The notes below the pieces were generated by a model. It was not told the DNA's origin. It ran no database searches and worked only from the letters and a program-made list of their open reading frames with translations. Of a stretch of 64,000 nt of DNA, positions 34,228 through 44,179 are shown one piece after another. Origin of the DNA: VAZQ01 sp963763365. GTDB taxonomy: Bacteria > Pseudomonadota > Alphaproteobacteria > Rhizobiales > Xanthobacteraceae. The translations under genes were made by a program, and so were the position numbers. How positions within the stretch are numbered: the stretch's first letter is position 1; each line of letters starts with the position of its first letter. The stretch lies in contig CAVXOE010000009.1 of the NCBI GenBank assembly GCA_963763365.1, positions 558,001 to 622,000 on the forward strand. The letters are read 5' to 3'.

Positions 34228-35034
34228 CTAACGCTTGCGGCCCCACACCTGCGCGACCGTGTACATGGTGAATGACGTGTCCGGTTGGCGCAGATGCGCC
34301 CGGCACGCGGCCAGCACCTGCGGGAATTCGGCATCCGTCAACAATCCGAGCCGCACCACGGTCGCGCGCAGCGATTCCACCGTCGCCGGCAGGTAATCCA
34401 CCATCGGATCCGTCGACCGCACGCCGAGCAGGAACGGCCGGTACTGGACGTCCTGCAACCCGGATTTCCGTACCACCGAGTATAGGCGCCGCGCCAAGGT
34501 CAGGTCGGCGCCGACGCCGCTGAATGCTCCGAGCAGCGCCGCCTTCAATTTGTCCCACGCGGGGTGCTCCGGATAGCAATTGAGCGTCGTTCCGTCGGGC
34601 TCCTGCAGAGTAACCGTGCCGCCCGGCCGCGCCAGCCGGATCGCCTCGCGCAACAGGCGCTCCGGGTCGCCGGCCGTGCTCGCGACAAATCGCATATGGA
34701 CGAGATCGAAGCTGTCGGCCGGCAAGTCCGAGCCGTAGGCATCGCCCTGCCGGAATTCGACGTTGGCCGGCGTGCGCGAGCGCGCGTGCTCGAGGAATTG
34801 CGCGTCCATATCAAGGCCGACCACGCGCCCGCTGCGGCCGACGCGTTCGCTCAACAGGCCGGTGATCCCGCCCGGACCGCAGCCGATGTCGAGGCACGAC
34901 CAGCCTTCCGTCACGCCGATCAGGTCGAGCATCGTGCGCGTATCGGGCGCCATCGCCGCCGACTGCGTGTGAAGGCGCTCGATCTCGCCGGCGCGCCGCT
35001 CGATCGGGTAATGGCCGGAAAATTCGTTTGACAC
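34228..35034 (-). CDS. SAM-dependent methyltransferase
   Basis: A 268-residue class I methyltransferase with motif I LDIGCGPGG, an acidic loop VVGLDMD (motif II), and DLVHMRF. The GTG at 35034 was chosen because GGGAGG lies 6-7 bases upstream; a TTG at 35094 would overlap the IclR gene. It follows the IclR gene by 56 bases on the same strand, so it is probably co-transcribed. The acceptor is unknown; a small aromatic or a quinone-like molecule would fit the context. Confidence 0.85.
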   Translation of the reverse strand: MSNEFSGHYPIERRAGEIERLHTQSAAMAPDTRTMLDLIGVTEGWSCLDIGCGPGGITGLLSERVGRSGRVVGLDMDAQFLEHARSRTPANVEFRQGDAYGSDLPADSFDLVHMRFVASTAGDPERLLREAIRLARPGGTVTLQEPDGTTLNCYPEHPAWDKLKAALLGAFSGVGADLTLARRLYSVVRKSGLQDVQYRPFLLGVRSTDPMVDYLPATVESLRATVVRLGLLTDAEFPQVLAACRAHLRQPDTSFTMYTVAQVWGRKR

Positions 35035-35090
35035 GAAGAAGCCTCCCTGCGTCGTCAAGCCCGGCAATGACAAGGATGGGTCTCGGTGGG

Positions 35091-35921
35091 TCAACCCGTG
35101 GCGCGCCCGCGATATCCCAGCCGCGCCGAGACCTGCTCCGCCGTCCTGATTACATGCGGGATCACGCCCGCGATGGCTTTCTTGCTGAGCCGCATCGTCG
35201 GCCCGGCAATGCCCACCGCCGCCACCACCGCACCGCTGTCGTCGCGGATCGGCGCCGCGACGCAGATCATGCCGAGTTCGCTCTCCTCGTCCTCGATCGC
35301 GCAGCCGCGCTGACGAACGAGGCCGAGCGCCTTGATGAATTTGTCCGCACTGGTGATGGTCTTTGGCGTGCGCGGCGGGAGCCCCGCCGCGATCACTCGC
35401 TCGATCGTCTCGGCCGGCTGGAACGCCAGGATTGCCTGTCCCTCGGCGGTGCAGTGCACCGGCTTGCGCACGCCGATGTCCGAGCGCATGCGGATCGCGT
35501 GCGTACCTTCGAGATTGTAGACGTACATGATCTCGCTGCCGTCGAGGATCGCGAGGTGGACGCTTTCGTTCACCTCCTCGCGCAGTTCGTAGAGGTAGGG
35601 CCGCGCCTCGTTGGAGACGTCCATGCGGCGGCGCACCAGCGCGCCCAGCCGGAACAGCGCGACGCCGAGGTGATACTTCCCGCTCTCCCGGTCCTGCTCC
35701 AGGAGACCCTCCGACACCAGCGTCGAGGCAAGCCGGTGCACGGTGCTCTTGGCGAGCCCCAGCCGCCGCGCCAGCGCGCTGATGCCGATCTCGACTTCGT
35801 CCTCGGAAAACGCCTTGAGCAGATGGATCGCGGTCGCGACCGACGACAGCCGCTCGCGCTCTTCGCCGCCCGCGCCCTCCAGGCGCGCGTCGGCCTTGCC
35901 GATTGCTCTGCGTTTTGCCAT
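35091..35921 (-). CDS. IclR-family transcriptional regulator
   Basis: A 276-residue regulator. The N-terminal helix-turn-helix (about 30-85; ALARRLGLAKSTVHRLASTL) is followed by an IclR effector domain (LYELREEVNESVHLAILDG, and CAIEDEESELGMICVAAPI). IclR proteins often control aromatic acid catabolism in response to the substrate. It is divergent from the ferredoxin reductase at 36015. The inverted repeat at 35944-35960 lies between them and matches the one upstream of the oxygenase, so it is likely the local regulator of this island. Effector unknown. Confidence 0.92.
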   Translation of the reverse strand: MAKRRAIGKADARLEGAGGEERERLSSVATAIHLLKAFSEDEVEIGISALARRLGLAKSTVHRLASTLVSEGLLEQDRESGKYHLGVALFRLGALVRRRMDVSNEARPYLYELREEVNESVHLAILDGSEIMYVYNLEGTHAIRMRSDIGVRKPVHCTAEGQAILAFQPAETIERVIAAGLPPRTPKTITSADKFIKALGLVRQRGCAIEDEESELGMICVAAPIRDDSGAVVAAVGIAGPTMRLSKKAIAGVIPHVIRTAEQVSARLGYRGRATG

Positions 35922-35943
35922 CAGAAACGGGGCATCTGCCGGT

Positions 35944-35969
35944 GTTCCGCCCTGCGGACCGTTGTTCCG
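35944..35969. promoter_or_regulatory. Inverted repeat plus extra half-site between iclR and the reductase gene
   Basis: GTTCCG (35944-35949), a 5-base spacer, and CGGACC (35955-35960) form a near copy of the operator at 32273-32289. A third GTTCCG follows at 35964-35969. It suggests that the IclR regulator controls its own promoter and the reductase gene. Confidence 0.55.
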
Positions 35970-36014
35970 ATCTAGGCCGGCGGCTGACGGGGTGTCAATG
36001 TTGGGGAAACGGGC

Positions 36015-37244
36015 ATGGCGAATGGCCGCAAGATCGTGATTGTCGGTGGTGGGCCGGCGGGCGTCGGCGCCGCGCTTGCGGCGAAGCAGCAGGACCCGGC
36101 AGCCGAGGTCGCGCTCATCTCCGACGAGCATTGCGAGCCCTACGAGAAACCGCCGCTCTCCAAGACCGTGCTGACCGGCAAGGCGTTGCCACATGACGCG
36201 CCGATCGCGGGACCGAGGGGCATCGCGGGCAGCGGCGCGATTCTGAAATCCGGGGTGCGGATCAAGGAGATCGATCGCCGCGCAAAGGCCGTTGTGGCCG
36301 AATCCGGCGAGCGCATCGGCTACGACGCGCTCGTACTTGCAACCGGCTCGTCCAATCGCGTGCTGCCGATGTTTCCGGTGGGCCAGAAAGGTATCCACTA
36401 TCTGCGCACCCAATCGGAGGCGCTCGCTCTCAAGGCTGAACTGCACGGGGCGAAATCGCTGATCCTGATCGGCGGCGGCGTGGTTGGCCTGGAGATTGCG
36501 GCCTCGGCGGCCGAGCTTGGCGTCAAGGTCACGGTGATCGAGATTGCACCGCGGATTCTCGCGCGCGGGTGCGACGAGGAGACCGCCGCCATCATCCACG
36601 AGCGCCATCGCGCGCGCGGCGTCGACATCCGCACCGGCACTGCGGTTAGCGCAATGCAAGCGCGGCCCGATGGCGGGTTCGCGGTGGGAACGTCAGCGGG
36701 CGACACGATCGAAGCCGACCTGATCGTGGTGGGCGCCGGCGCCGTGCCGGACGATGCACTCGCGAAAGCGGCCGGGCTCGCCACGCAGGACGGCATCGTG
36801 GTGGACGATCACTGCCGCGCATCCGATCCGGCGATCTACGCAGCCGGCGACTGCACGCGCTTTCCGGGTCCGCACGGACCGGTGCGCATCGAGAACTGGC
36901 GCCATGCGCAGGAGCAGGGCGCAATCGCAGGCCGCAACGCGGCGGGCGGCGATGTGGCATACAACGTCGCGCCGTCGTTCTGGTCCGAGCAGTTCGACAT
37001 GTATATCCAGGGCGTCGGCTGGCCGGTGCCGCAGCCGACCCAGCGCGTGCGGCGCGCAGTCGGTCCCAACGCGACGCTGCTGTTCGAACTCGATGGCGCG
37101 CAGATCGCCTACGCGATCGGTATCAACGCGCAGCGCGACATTGCGATGGCGCGCCGGTTGATCGAGCGCCGCGTGCCAATCGATGCCGGCGATCTTGCCG
37201 ACCCTGCCAAGCCGCTCGCGCAGATGCTCAAGGCGAAGGCCTGA
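36015..37244 (+). CDS. FAD-dependent ferredoxin reductase
   Basis: A 409-residue flavoprotein of the oxygenase-coupled ferredoxin reductase type. It has an N-terminal FAD-binding GGGPAGVGAA (11-20), a second nucleotide site LIGGGVVGLEIA for NADH, and a YAAGDCTRF motif. A C-terminal reductase domain (SFWSEQFDMYIQGVG) follows. It would pass electrons from NADH to the Rieske ferredoxin at 31890. Position near the oxygenase, and similar operator repeats upstream, support one system. GGG is weakly placed before the ATG. Confidence 0.93.
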   Translation: MANGRKIVIVGGGPAGVGAALAAKQQDPAAEVALISDEHCEPYEKPPLSKTVLTGKALPHDAPIAGPRGIAGSGAILKSGVRIKEIDRRAKAVVAESGERIGYDALVLATGSSNRVLPMFPVGQKGIHYLRTQSEALALKAELHGAKSLILIGGGVVGLEIAASAAELGVKVTVIEIAPRILARGCDEETAAIIHERHRARGVDIRTGTAVSAMQARPDGGFAVGTSAGDTIEADLIVVGAGAVPDDALAKAAGLATQDGIVVDDHCRASDPAIYAAGDCTRFPGPHGPVRIENWRHAQEQGAIAGRNAAGGDVAYNVAPSFWSEQFDMYIQGVGWPVPQPTQRVRRAVGPNATLLFELDGAQIAYAIGINAQRDIAMARRLIERRVPIDAGDLADPAKPLAQMLKAKA

Positions 37245-37345
37245 AATTCCAATCGAACCTGAGTGCGCACGGTCGGATGCGCCGGCGGTATTGCGTTGCG
37301 CTCGTCCGGAACCACCAAAACGCGGGTTCCATCACCCCTTTGTGA

Positions 37346-37370
37346 GGAACCGACGAAGTTAGCGCGCGTT
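37346..37370 (+). promoter_or_regulatory. EcfG-type general stress response promoter
   Basis: GGAAC (37346-37350), 16 bases, then CGTT (37367-37370) matches exactly the known consensus (GGAAC-N16/17-CGTT) of EcfG sigma factors of alphaproteobacteria. It lies 33 bases upstream of the start at 37403, a normal leader length. Confidence 0.75.
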
Positions 37371-37402
37371 TGCCTGTCATGACGATTTCAGGAGTGATCG
37401 CC

Positions 37403-37708
37403 ATGTTGAACCCCAGAACGTCAGATCCCCGATACGATTATCCCCTACCGCCGCGCGCCGCGCTTCCCGAGCAGAACGACCGCATGATCATCGCCGGCGC
37501 TGTGGCGGTTCTGCTCGTGCTCGGCGTGATCGCGTACACGATGGGCGGCGAGCGGCTTCAGGCGGTCGTGAGCCCGGAGATTGAAACCACCGGCCGCAGC
37601 GAGCGCGCGCCGACGCCTCCGGCTATCCAGCCGACGCCTCCGGCTATTCAGATGCCGTCCATCCCGAGAACGACGCCGCCAGCCGTGCCGGAAGAGCCGC
37701 GGCCCTAG
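37403..37708 (+). CDS. Small membrane-anchored Pro-rich protein
   Basis: A 101-residue protein with a short N-terminal part, one helix (about 28-48; MIIAGAVAVLLVLGVIAYTM) and a Pro-rich tail containing the repeated TPPAIQ. Family unknown. The perfect EcfG-type promoter upstream suggests induction by general stress, as for many small membrane proteins in rhizobia. The ATG at 37403 has AGGAG 8 bases upstream; upstream in-frame starts fall inside the promoter. A strong terminator follows. Confidence 0.78.
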   Translation: MLNPRTSDPRYDYPLPPRAALPEQNDRMIIAGAVAVLLVLGVIAYTMGGERLQAVVSPEIETTGRSERAPTPPAIQPTPPAIQMPSIPRTTPPAVPEEPRP

Positions 37709-37732
37709 CAGGCATCGCCTGCTGCCTTCGAC

Positions 37733-37760
37733 AGCCCCGCGGCAGCGGGGCTTTCTTTTT
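37733..37760 (+). terminator. Rho-independent terminator
   Basis: AGCCCCGC-GGCA-GCGGGGCT (37733-37752) is a perfect 8-bp stem with tetraloop, followed by TTCTTTTT. It lies 24 bases past the stop of the stress-promoter gene. Confidence 0.92.
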
Positions 37761-37795
37761 GGCCAATGGCATTTTCGAGCAATCGTCTCGCGGCG

Positions 37796-38041
37796 CTAGG
37801 CTCGCGCGCGATGCACTCGCCTCATGGAGACATGCATCTTGGAGACATGCATCTTCATGGGCGGTAGCAGCACAACATTGACCGGCGTGTGCGCCTCGGT
37901 ACCCGCGGCAAATGCTTTCAGCGAGAACGCTGGTCCCAGCGTCGCACCGCATGCGCAGTAGACCAGCGGGTCGTCGTTGATGTTGTCCGGAAGGGTCCCG
38001 CAGTCATGGCCGCAGGCTGAGCAATAGATCGGTCGGGGCAT
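37796..38041 (-). CDS. Small zinc-ribbon-like protein with duplicated tail motif
   Basis: An 81-residue protein with CSACGHDC near the N-terminus and CACG about 15 residues on, a plausible zinc ribbon. The tail reads KMHVSKMHVS, encoded by a perfect 15-base tandem duplication (37826-37855). No family was recognised. Coding status is moderately supported by the cysteine spacing, and no partner genes are evident. Confidence 0.5.
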   Translation of the reverse strand: MPRPIYCSACGHDCGTLPDNINDDPLVYCACGATLGPAFSLKAFAAGTEAHTPVNVVLLPPMKMHVSKMHVSMRRVHRARA

Positions 38042-38194
38042 GCCGGCCGAATAGCCGCAAACACTTTAACGAAGGGTTACCCGACGGCGTTCTGTCACAT
38101 TTTGCGCGAGCGGCGTTCGCTGCCGCCTGGCGGCGGGGTGGCCTCGCGGGCGCCTGGCGAACATGCTAGGAATGCTGAGGAAACGGATTTGCGT

Positions 38195-39487
38195 ATGACC
38201 GCGCCGCTCAAGAGCATCGACAACACGGCCACTTGCGCCGGATTGATGCACGACATCGGCCACCGCGCCAGGAGCGCCGCGCGCACGCTGGCCCTCGCGC
38301 CTACCGTGCAGAAGGACCGCGCGCTTGCCGCCATGGCGGGAGCGATCCGCGCGCACCGGTCCGCGATTTTGGCCGCGAACGCCGAAGACCTCGCCGAGGC
38401 CAGGGCGTCGGGCGCGACCGCGGCCTTTCTCGACCGTTTGGCGCTCGATGACAAACGCGTCACCGGCATGGCGGACGGCCTCGACGTGGTCCGCGCGCTG
38501 GCCGATCCGGTCGGCAAGGTCACGGAAAGTTGGACGCGGCCGAACGGAATGACCATCGAGCGCGTGCGCGTGCCGCTCGGCGTCATCGGCGTCATCTACG
38601 AGAGCCGGCCGAATGTTACCGCCGATGCCGGCGCTCTCTGCCTCAAGGCCGGCAACGCGGCGATCCTGCGCGGCGGTTCGGAGAGCCAGCGCTCGAACCA
38701 GGCGATCCACGCGGCGATGTCGGAAGGGCTCAAGGCGGCGGGCCTCCCCGGCCCCGCGATCCAGCTTGTGCCGACGCGCGATCGTGTCGCCGTCGGGCTG
38801 ATGCTCGCGGGTCTCGACGGCGCCATTGATGTGATCGTGCCGCGCGGCGGCAAGAGTCTCGTCGCCCGTGTGCAGGCGGAAGCCCGGGTGCCGGTGTTCG
38901 CGCATCTGGAAGGCATCTGCCACGTCTACGTGGACAAGGCGGCTGCACTCGATATGGCGAAGGCGATCGTGCTCAACGCCAAGATGCGGCGCACCGGGGT
39001 CTGCGGCGCCACCGAAACGCTGCTGGTCGATCGCGCGGCGGAGTCGACGCATCTCAAGCCGCTCGTCGCCATGCTGCTCGATGCCGGCTGCGAAGTACGC
39101 GGCGATGACGCGACGCACGCGGTCGATCCGCGTGTGAAGCCGGCGAGCGAGCAGGACTGGTCGACCGAATATCTCGATGCCGTGATCTCCGCCAAAGTGG
39201 TCGACGGCGTCGACGGTGCGATCGCTCACATCGAACATTACGGCTCGCACCACACCGACTCGATCGTCACCGCGGATGCGGCGGCGGCGGAGAAATTCCT
39301 GCGCGAAGTCGATTCCGCAATCGTCCTGCACAATGCCTCGACGCAGTTCGCCGACGGCGGCGAGTTCGGCTTCGGTGCCGAGATCGGCATCGCCACCGGC
39401 CGCTTCCATGCGCGCGGGCCGGTCGGCGTCGAGCAACTCACCAGCTTCAAATACCGCGTCCGCGGGTCGGGGCAGATCAGACCGTGA
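38195..39487 (+). CDS. proA: Gamma-glutamyl phosphate reductase
   Basis: Reduces glutamyl phosphate to glutamate semialdehyde with NADPH, the second step of proline synthesis. The 430-residue protein has family length, IGVIYESRPNV (131-141) and the catalytic Cys270 in RRTGVCGATET. An in-frame TTG at 38189 has a better-placed GAGGA (spacing 7) than the ATG at 38195 and may be the true start. The nadD gene follows across a hairpin repeat. In many rhizobia proA sits with nadD, rsfS and rlmH as here. Confidence 0.96.
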   Translation: MTAPLKSIDNTATCAGLMHDIGHRARSAARTLALAPTVQKDRALAAMAGAIRAHRSAILAANAEDLAEARASGATAAFLDRLALDDKRVTGMADGLDVVRALADPVGKVTESWTRPNGMTIERVRVPLGVIGVIYESRPNVTADAGALCLKAGNAAILRGGSESQRSNQAIHAAMSEGLKAAGLPGPAIQLVPTRDRVAVGLMLAGLDGAIDVIVPRGGKSLVARVQAEARVPVFAHLEGICHVYVDKAAALDMAKAIVLNAKMRRTGVCGATETLLVDRAAESTHLKPLVAMLLDAGCEVRGDDATHAVDPRVKPASEQDWSTEYLDAVISAKVVDGVDGAIAHIEHYGSHHTDSIVTADAAAAEKFLREVDSAIVLHNASTQFADGGEFGFGAEIGIATGRFHARGPVGVEQLTSFKYRVRGSGQIRP

Positions 39488-39496
39488 ATCCTCAGT

Positions 39497-39576
39497 TGTC
39501 GTCCCCGCGCAAGCGGGGACCCGTCGCACCACCAACGCAGATTGCACGGTGGGTCTCCGCTTGCGCGGGGACGACA
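39497..39576. repeat. Long hairpin repeat element between proA and nadD
   Basis: A 26-base arm (39497-39522) that starts TGTCGTCCCCGCGCAAGC is repeated inverted at 39551-39576 with one mismatch, 28 bases apart. Each arm also contains its own short palindrome around GCGCAAGCG. Such GTCGTCCCCGCG...CGCGGGGACGAC elements are dispersed in Bradyrhizobium-like genomes. It could act as a transcript-stabilising or terminating hairpin. Confidence 0.85.
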
Positions 39577-39593
39577 GTAGTCCGACGCGCCTG

Positions 39594-40193
39594 ATGGTCC
39601 GCCTTCCTCCCCACGCGCCCGGTATGCGGATCGGCCTGTTCGGCGGTACGTTCGATCCGCCGCACGCGGCGCATCGCGCAGCCTGCCTGATCGCGCTCAA
39701 CCGGCTTGGTCTCGACCGGGTGTGGTGGATGGTGACGCCGGGCAATCCGCTCAAGGACACCCGCGGGTTAGCGCCGCTCAAGGACCGCATCCGCGCGGCG
39801 CGCGCGCTGGCGTGTCATCCGCGCATCAACGTGACCGGCATCGAGGCCGATATCGGTACGCGTTACACCTATCAGACCTTGCGCTATCTGCGCCGCCACT
39901 GCCCCGGCGTGCGGTTCGTCTGGATCATGGGTGCCGACAACCTGCGCAGCTTCCATCGCTGGCAGAATTGGCAGGGGATCGCCGCCATGCTGCCGATGGC
40001 GATCATCGATCGCCTCGGGCCAAGCCTCTATGCGGCGGCCAGCACCGCCGGTCAGGCGCTGGCGCGATCGCGCATTCCCGAGACGTCCGCTCGCTCCCTG
40101 GCGAAGCGTCGCCCGCCGGCCTGGGTCTACCTGCACGGCCTCAAGTCGCCGCTCTCCTCGACGGCGTTGCGGGCGCTCCGGAGACGGTCATAA
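39594..40193 (+). CDS. nadD: Nicotinate-nucleotide adenylyltransferase
   Basis: Transfers AMP from ATP to nicotinate mononucleotide in NAD synthesis. The 199-residue protein has the nucleotidyltransferase motif GLFGGTFDPPHAAH near residues 14-27, WIMGADNLRSFHRW in the middle, and the C-terminal SSTALR of the ISSTXXR signature. It starts at the ATG at 39594; a second ATG ten codons on, directly before RIGLFGG, is an alternative start. Confidence 0.95.
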   Translation: MVRLPPHAPGMRIGLFGGTFDPPHAAHRAACLIALNRLGLDRVWWMVTPGNPLKDTRGLAPLKDRIRAARALACHPRINVTGIEADIGTRYTYQTLRYLRRHCPGVRFVWIMGADNLRSFHRWQNWQGIAAMLPMAIIDRLGPSLYAAASTAGQALARSRIPETSARSLAKRRPPAWVYLHGLKSPLSSTALRALRRRS

Positions 40194-40241
40194 ATCCGAT
40201 GCCAAAGCGCAACAGTATGCAGACTTCACGAGTTGGATCGG

Positions 40242-40271
40242 TTGAAACCATTAACCCACCGTGCCTATCTT
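40242..40271 (+). promoter_or_regulatory. Possible sigma-70-type promoter upstream of rsfS
   Basis: TTGAAA (40242-40247), 18 bases, then TATCTT (40266-40271). It is within the 212-base gap before rsfS. Consensus quality is moderate. Confidence 0.35.
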
Positions 40272-40278
40272 ACGTCTG

Positions 40279-40300
40279 TGCCGCGTCGCCGGACGCGGCA
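40279..40300 (+). other. Hairpin in the rsfS leader
   Basis: TGCCGCGTC-GCCG-GACGCGGCA is a perfect 9-bp stem with a 4-base loop, 8 bases after the possible promoter -10 box. It has no T-run, so it is more likely a leader structure than a terminator. Confidence 0.45.
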
Positions 40301-40405
40301 GAGTTGTGAAAGGAAGCTTTTAGAGAAAGCGAAAGGAAAGGGCCCCTGCCAACACTTGCAGTCTCCCGGGGCGGCGCACGCCGTGCCCCTGAAAAGATCT
40401 CCAAG

Positions 40406-40801
40406 GTGCGTCCTGACGCGCAGGAGATTCACCGACTGGTCCTCGCGAGCCTCGACGATATGAAGGCCGAGGATACCGTCTCAATCGATCTCATCGGCAA
40501 ATCGACGATCGCTGACACCATGGTGGTGACCTCTGGCAGGTCGAACCGCCATGTGGGTGCGGTCGCGGATCGCGTTGTGGAGGTCCTCGGCAAGGCCGGC
40601 GTGACCGGGCTGCGGGTCGAGGGCATGCCGCACTGCGACTGGGCGCTGATCGACGCCGGTGATGTCATCGTCCACGTTTTCCGGCCGGAGGTGCGGGCGT
40701 TCTACGGCCTGGAGAAGATGTGGGCGTCGCCGGTCGCGAGCCGGACGGCGCGTCAGCTAGACGGGGTGAGCGGCAGTCACTTGCCCCAAATTGGGGGGTG
40801 A
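40406..40801 (+). CDS. rsfS: Ribosomal silencing factor RsfS
   Basis: Binds ribosomal protein uL14 and blocks subunit joining in starvation. The 131-residue product has the core VLASLDDMKAEDTVSIDL, VVTSGRSNRHVGAVADRV and the typical DAGDVIVHVF end. I call the GTG at 40406, but the same frame is open upstream to 40310 and reads plausibly (LPTLAVSRGGARRAPEKIS) from a CTG at 40346, which has AAGGAAAGG before it. No ATG, GTG or TTG exists in that extension, so a CTG start is possible. rlmH follows after 32 bases. Confidence 0.92.
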   Translation: MRPDAQEIHRLVLASLDDMKAEDTVSIDLIGKSTIADTMVVTSGRSNRHVGAVADRVVEVLGKAGVTGLRVEGMPHCDWALIDAGDVIVHVFRPEVRAFYGLEKMWASPVASRTARQLDGVSGSHLPQIGG

Positions 40802-40833
40802 CGAAACCTGCCGTTGCGGTACGCTGCTACTTG

Positions 40834-41316
40834 ATGCGTATCGTGGTCGCCGCCGTCGGCCGGATGAAGCAGGGTCCCGAACGGGAACTCGCGGAGCGTT
40901 TTCGCAAACGCGCCGCCGCATCGGGCCGCAGCGCGGGCCTGCAGGACTTCGACATCATCGAGATCAAGGAGAGCCGCGCCGGCGACGCTCAGCGGCGAAT
41001 GCTGGAAGAATCGATCGCCATCGCGAATATCATTCCCGAGAAGGCGGTCACCGTGATCTTGGATGGGCGCGGCGAGGATATGACCAGCGCTTCGTTCGCC
41101 GGGCGCCTGCAGGGTTGGCGGTCGGAGGATCGGCCGTCCGTGGTCTTCATCATCGGCGGGGCCGATGGGCTTGCCACCAGTCTGCGGCAGAATGCCCATC
41201 TTCGGCTCGCCTTCGGGTCGGCGACCTGGCCGCACCAGCTCGCGCGAATCATGCTGCTGGAGCAGCTCTACCGGGCGGTCACCATCCTGTCAGGGCACCC
41301 TTATCATCGGGAATGA
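40834..41316 (+). CDS. rlmH: 23S rRNA (pseudouridine1915-N3)-methyltransferase RlmH
   Basis: A SPOUT-class methyltransferase that modifies pseudouridine 1915 in helix 69 of 23S rRNA. The 160-residue protein starts MRIVVAAVGRMKQGPE and has the SPOUT knot motif VVFIIGGADG and LEQLYRAVTILSGHPYHRE at the C-terminus. It follows rsfS in the conserved order. Start at the ATG at 40834; a TTG one codon earlier is possible. Confidence 0.96.
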   Translation: MRIVVAAVGRMKQGPERELAERFRKRAAASGRSAGLQDFDIIEIKESRAGDAQRRMLEESIAIANIIPEKAVTVILDGRGEDMTSASFAGRLQGWRSEDRPSVVFIIGGADGLATSLRQNAHLRLAFGSATWPHQLARIMLLEQLYRAVTILSGHPYHRE

Positions 41317-41470
41317 TTCCTCCGGGTGGAGCGCAGATTTGCGGAATTCAGGGGCCTTTGGGCGTTTCGGGCTTGCCCTGTGGGGCGTCGTGCCGGTTCT
41401 TAGTCTTAATCCCGCGCGAATCCTGTTGCCCTATTGCGGCTGTGGGCCAGCGCTCCCTAGATAGGTTTTG

Positions 41471-42822
41471 ATGGACCAGGTGCCATTGCCCAGTCTCGCG
41501 GTTCTGCGGCCGATGATCGCGGCGGTTGCCGGTTCGGTGTTGCTCGGGCTGATGGCCGCTTCGGCGCAGACGCCAAGGCCCGCGCCGCCGCAGATCCGTC
41601 CTCCGGCTTCGCCCAGTCTCGAAGGCTTGCAGCAGCGCGAGAAGGAACTCGAGGCGCTGCGCACCGAGCAAAAACGGGCGCTGGACAACGAGGCCAAACT
41701 CAAGCGCGAAATCGAAGCGATCGGCGACGATCGGCGCAAGTTCAATCAGCAGCTCATCGAGACGGCGGCACGGGTGACCGCGGTCGAGGAGCGTATTGCC
41801 AAGACGCAGGAGCGGCTCGTTCTCTACGACGAGAGCGCAGAGGGATTGCGCAAGTCGCTGGAGGAGCGCCGCCAGGTGATCGCCGAGGTGCTGGCCGCGT
41901 TGCAGCGAATTGGCCGCAACGCACCGCCAGCGCTGATGATGCCGGCGGAAGACGCCCTGCAGTCGGTCCGCTCCGCCATGATGCTGGGTGCGGTGCTACC
42001 CGAGATGCGGCACCAGACCGAATCGCTCGCCAACGATCTCGGCGAGCTCGTCCAGCTTCGCAAGCAGATCGCCGACGAGCGCGGCAAGCTCGCGCGCGAC
42101 CTGTTCGTGCTGGCCGACGATCGCCAGCGGCTCTCGCTGCTGATCGAGGAGCGGCAGAAGAAGCAGACGGATGTGGAGAAGGCGCTGGCCGACGAGCGCC
42201 AGCGCGCCGTCGCGCTCGCGCGGCAGGCCGCCGACGTCAAGGATTTGATCGCCAAGCTCGAACAGGGCTTGGATTCGGTCGCGCGCGCATCCCGGGCGGC
42301 GCGGTTGGGCGACGACAAGAAGGCGCTCGCCCTGCGACCTGATCTCGCAGCCCTCAAGGATCCCGGACGGCTGACACCGGCGGTGGCGTTCGTCTCCGCC
42401 AAGGGAATGCTGCCGCTGCCGGTAAATGGGGCGCGAATCAAGGAATTCGGGGCTCCGGACGGTACGGGAGGGACCGAAAAGGGCCTCTCGCTCGCCGCCC
42501 GGCCCGGCAGCCAGATCACGGCTCCGTGTGATGGCTGGGTGGTATATTCCGGAACCTTCCGCAATTATGGCCAACTCTTGATCCTGAATGCGGGTGGCGG
42601 GTATCATGTGTTGCTCGCCGGGATGGAACGGGCATCCGTTGATTTGGGGCAGTTCGTAGTGACGGGAGAGCCCGTCGCGGTGATGGGTGGCGGCGCAGAG
42701 TCGGCCGTCGCTCTCATGCTAGGTAACAGCCAGCCGGTGCTGTACGTCGAGTTCCGCAAAGACGGGATACCCGTCGATCCAGGCCCATGGTGGGCCGCAA
42801 GTGAAGGCGAGAAGGTTCGCGG

Positions 42823-42826
<4 letters not shown>
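41471..42826 (+). CDS. EnvC-like murein hydrolase activator (degenerate M23 domain)
   Basis: A 451-residue exported protein: signal peptide (about 12-33), long coiled coil (about 50-290) and a C-terminal LytM/M23 fold (about 320-440). The metal-binding residues are not conserved; the usual LHFE motif reads LYVEFRKDG, so it is probably inactive. EnvC-type proteins activate amidases that split septal peptidoglycan. It overlaps ctpA by 4 bases (ATGA), the arrangement seen across proteobacteria. Start at the ATG at 41471; a TTG at 41468 is possible. Confidence 0.9.
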
Positions 42827-44154
<1,328 letters not shown>

Positions 44155-44179
44155 GGGCGGCTGCTGCGGACGAATTTGC

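Noticed and set aside
39497..39576. CRISPR array
   Set aside because: There is only one inverted pair of arms and no regularly spaced direct repeats or cas genes; it is a dispersed hairpin element.
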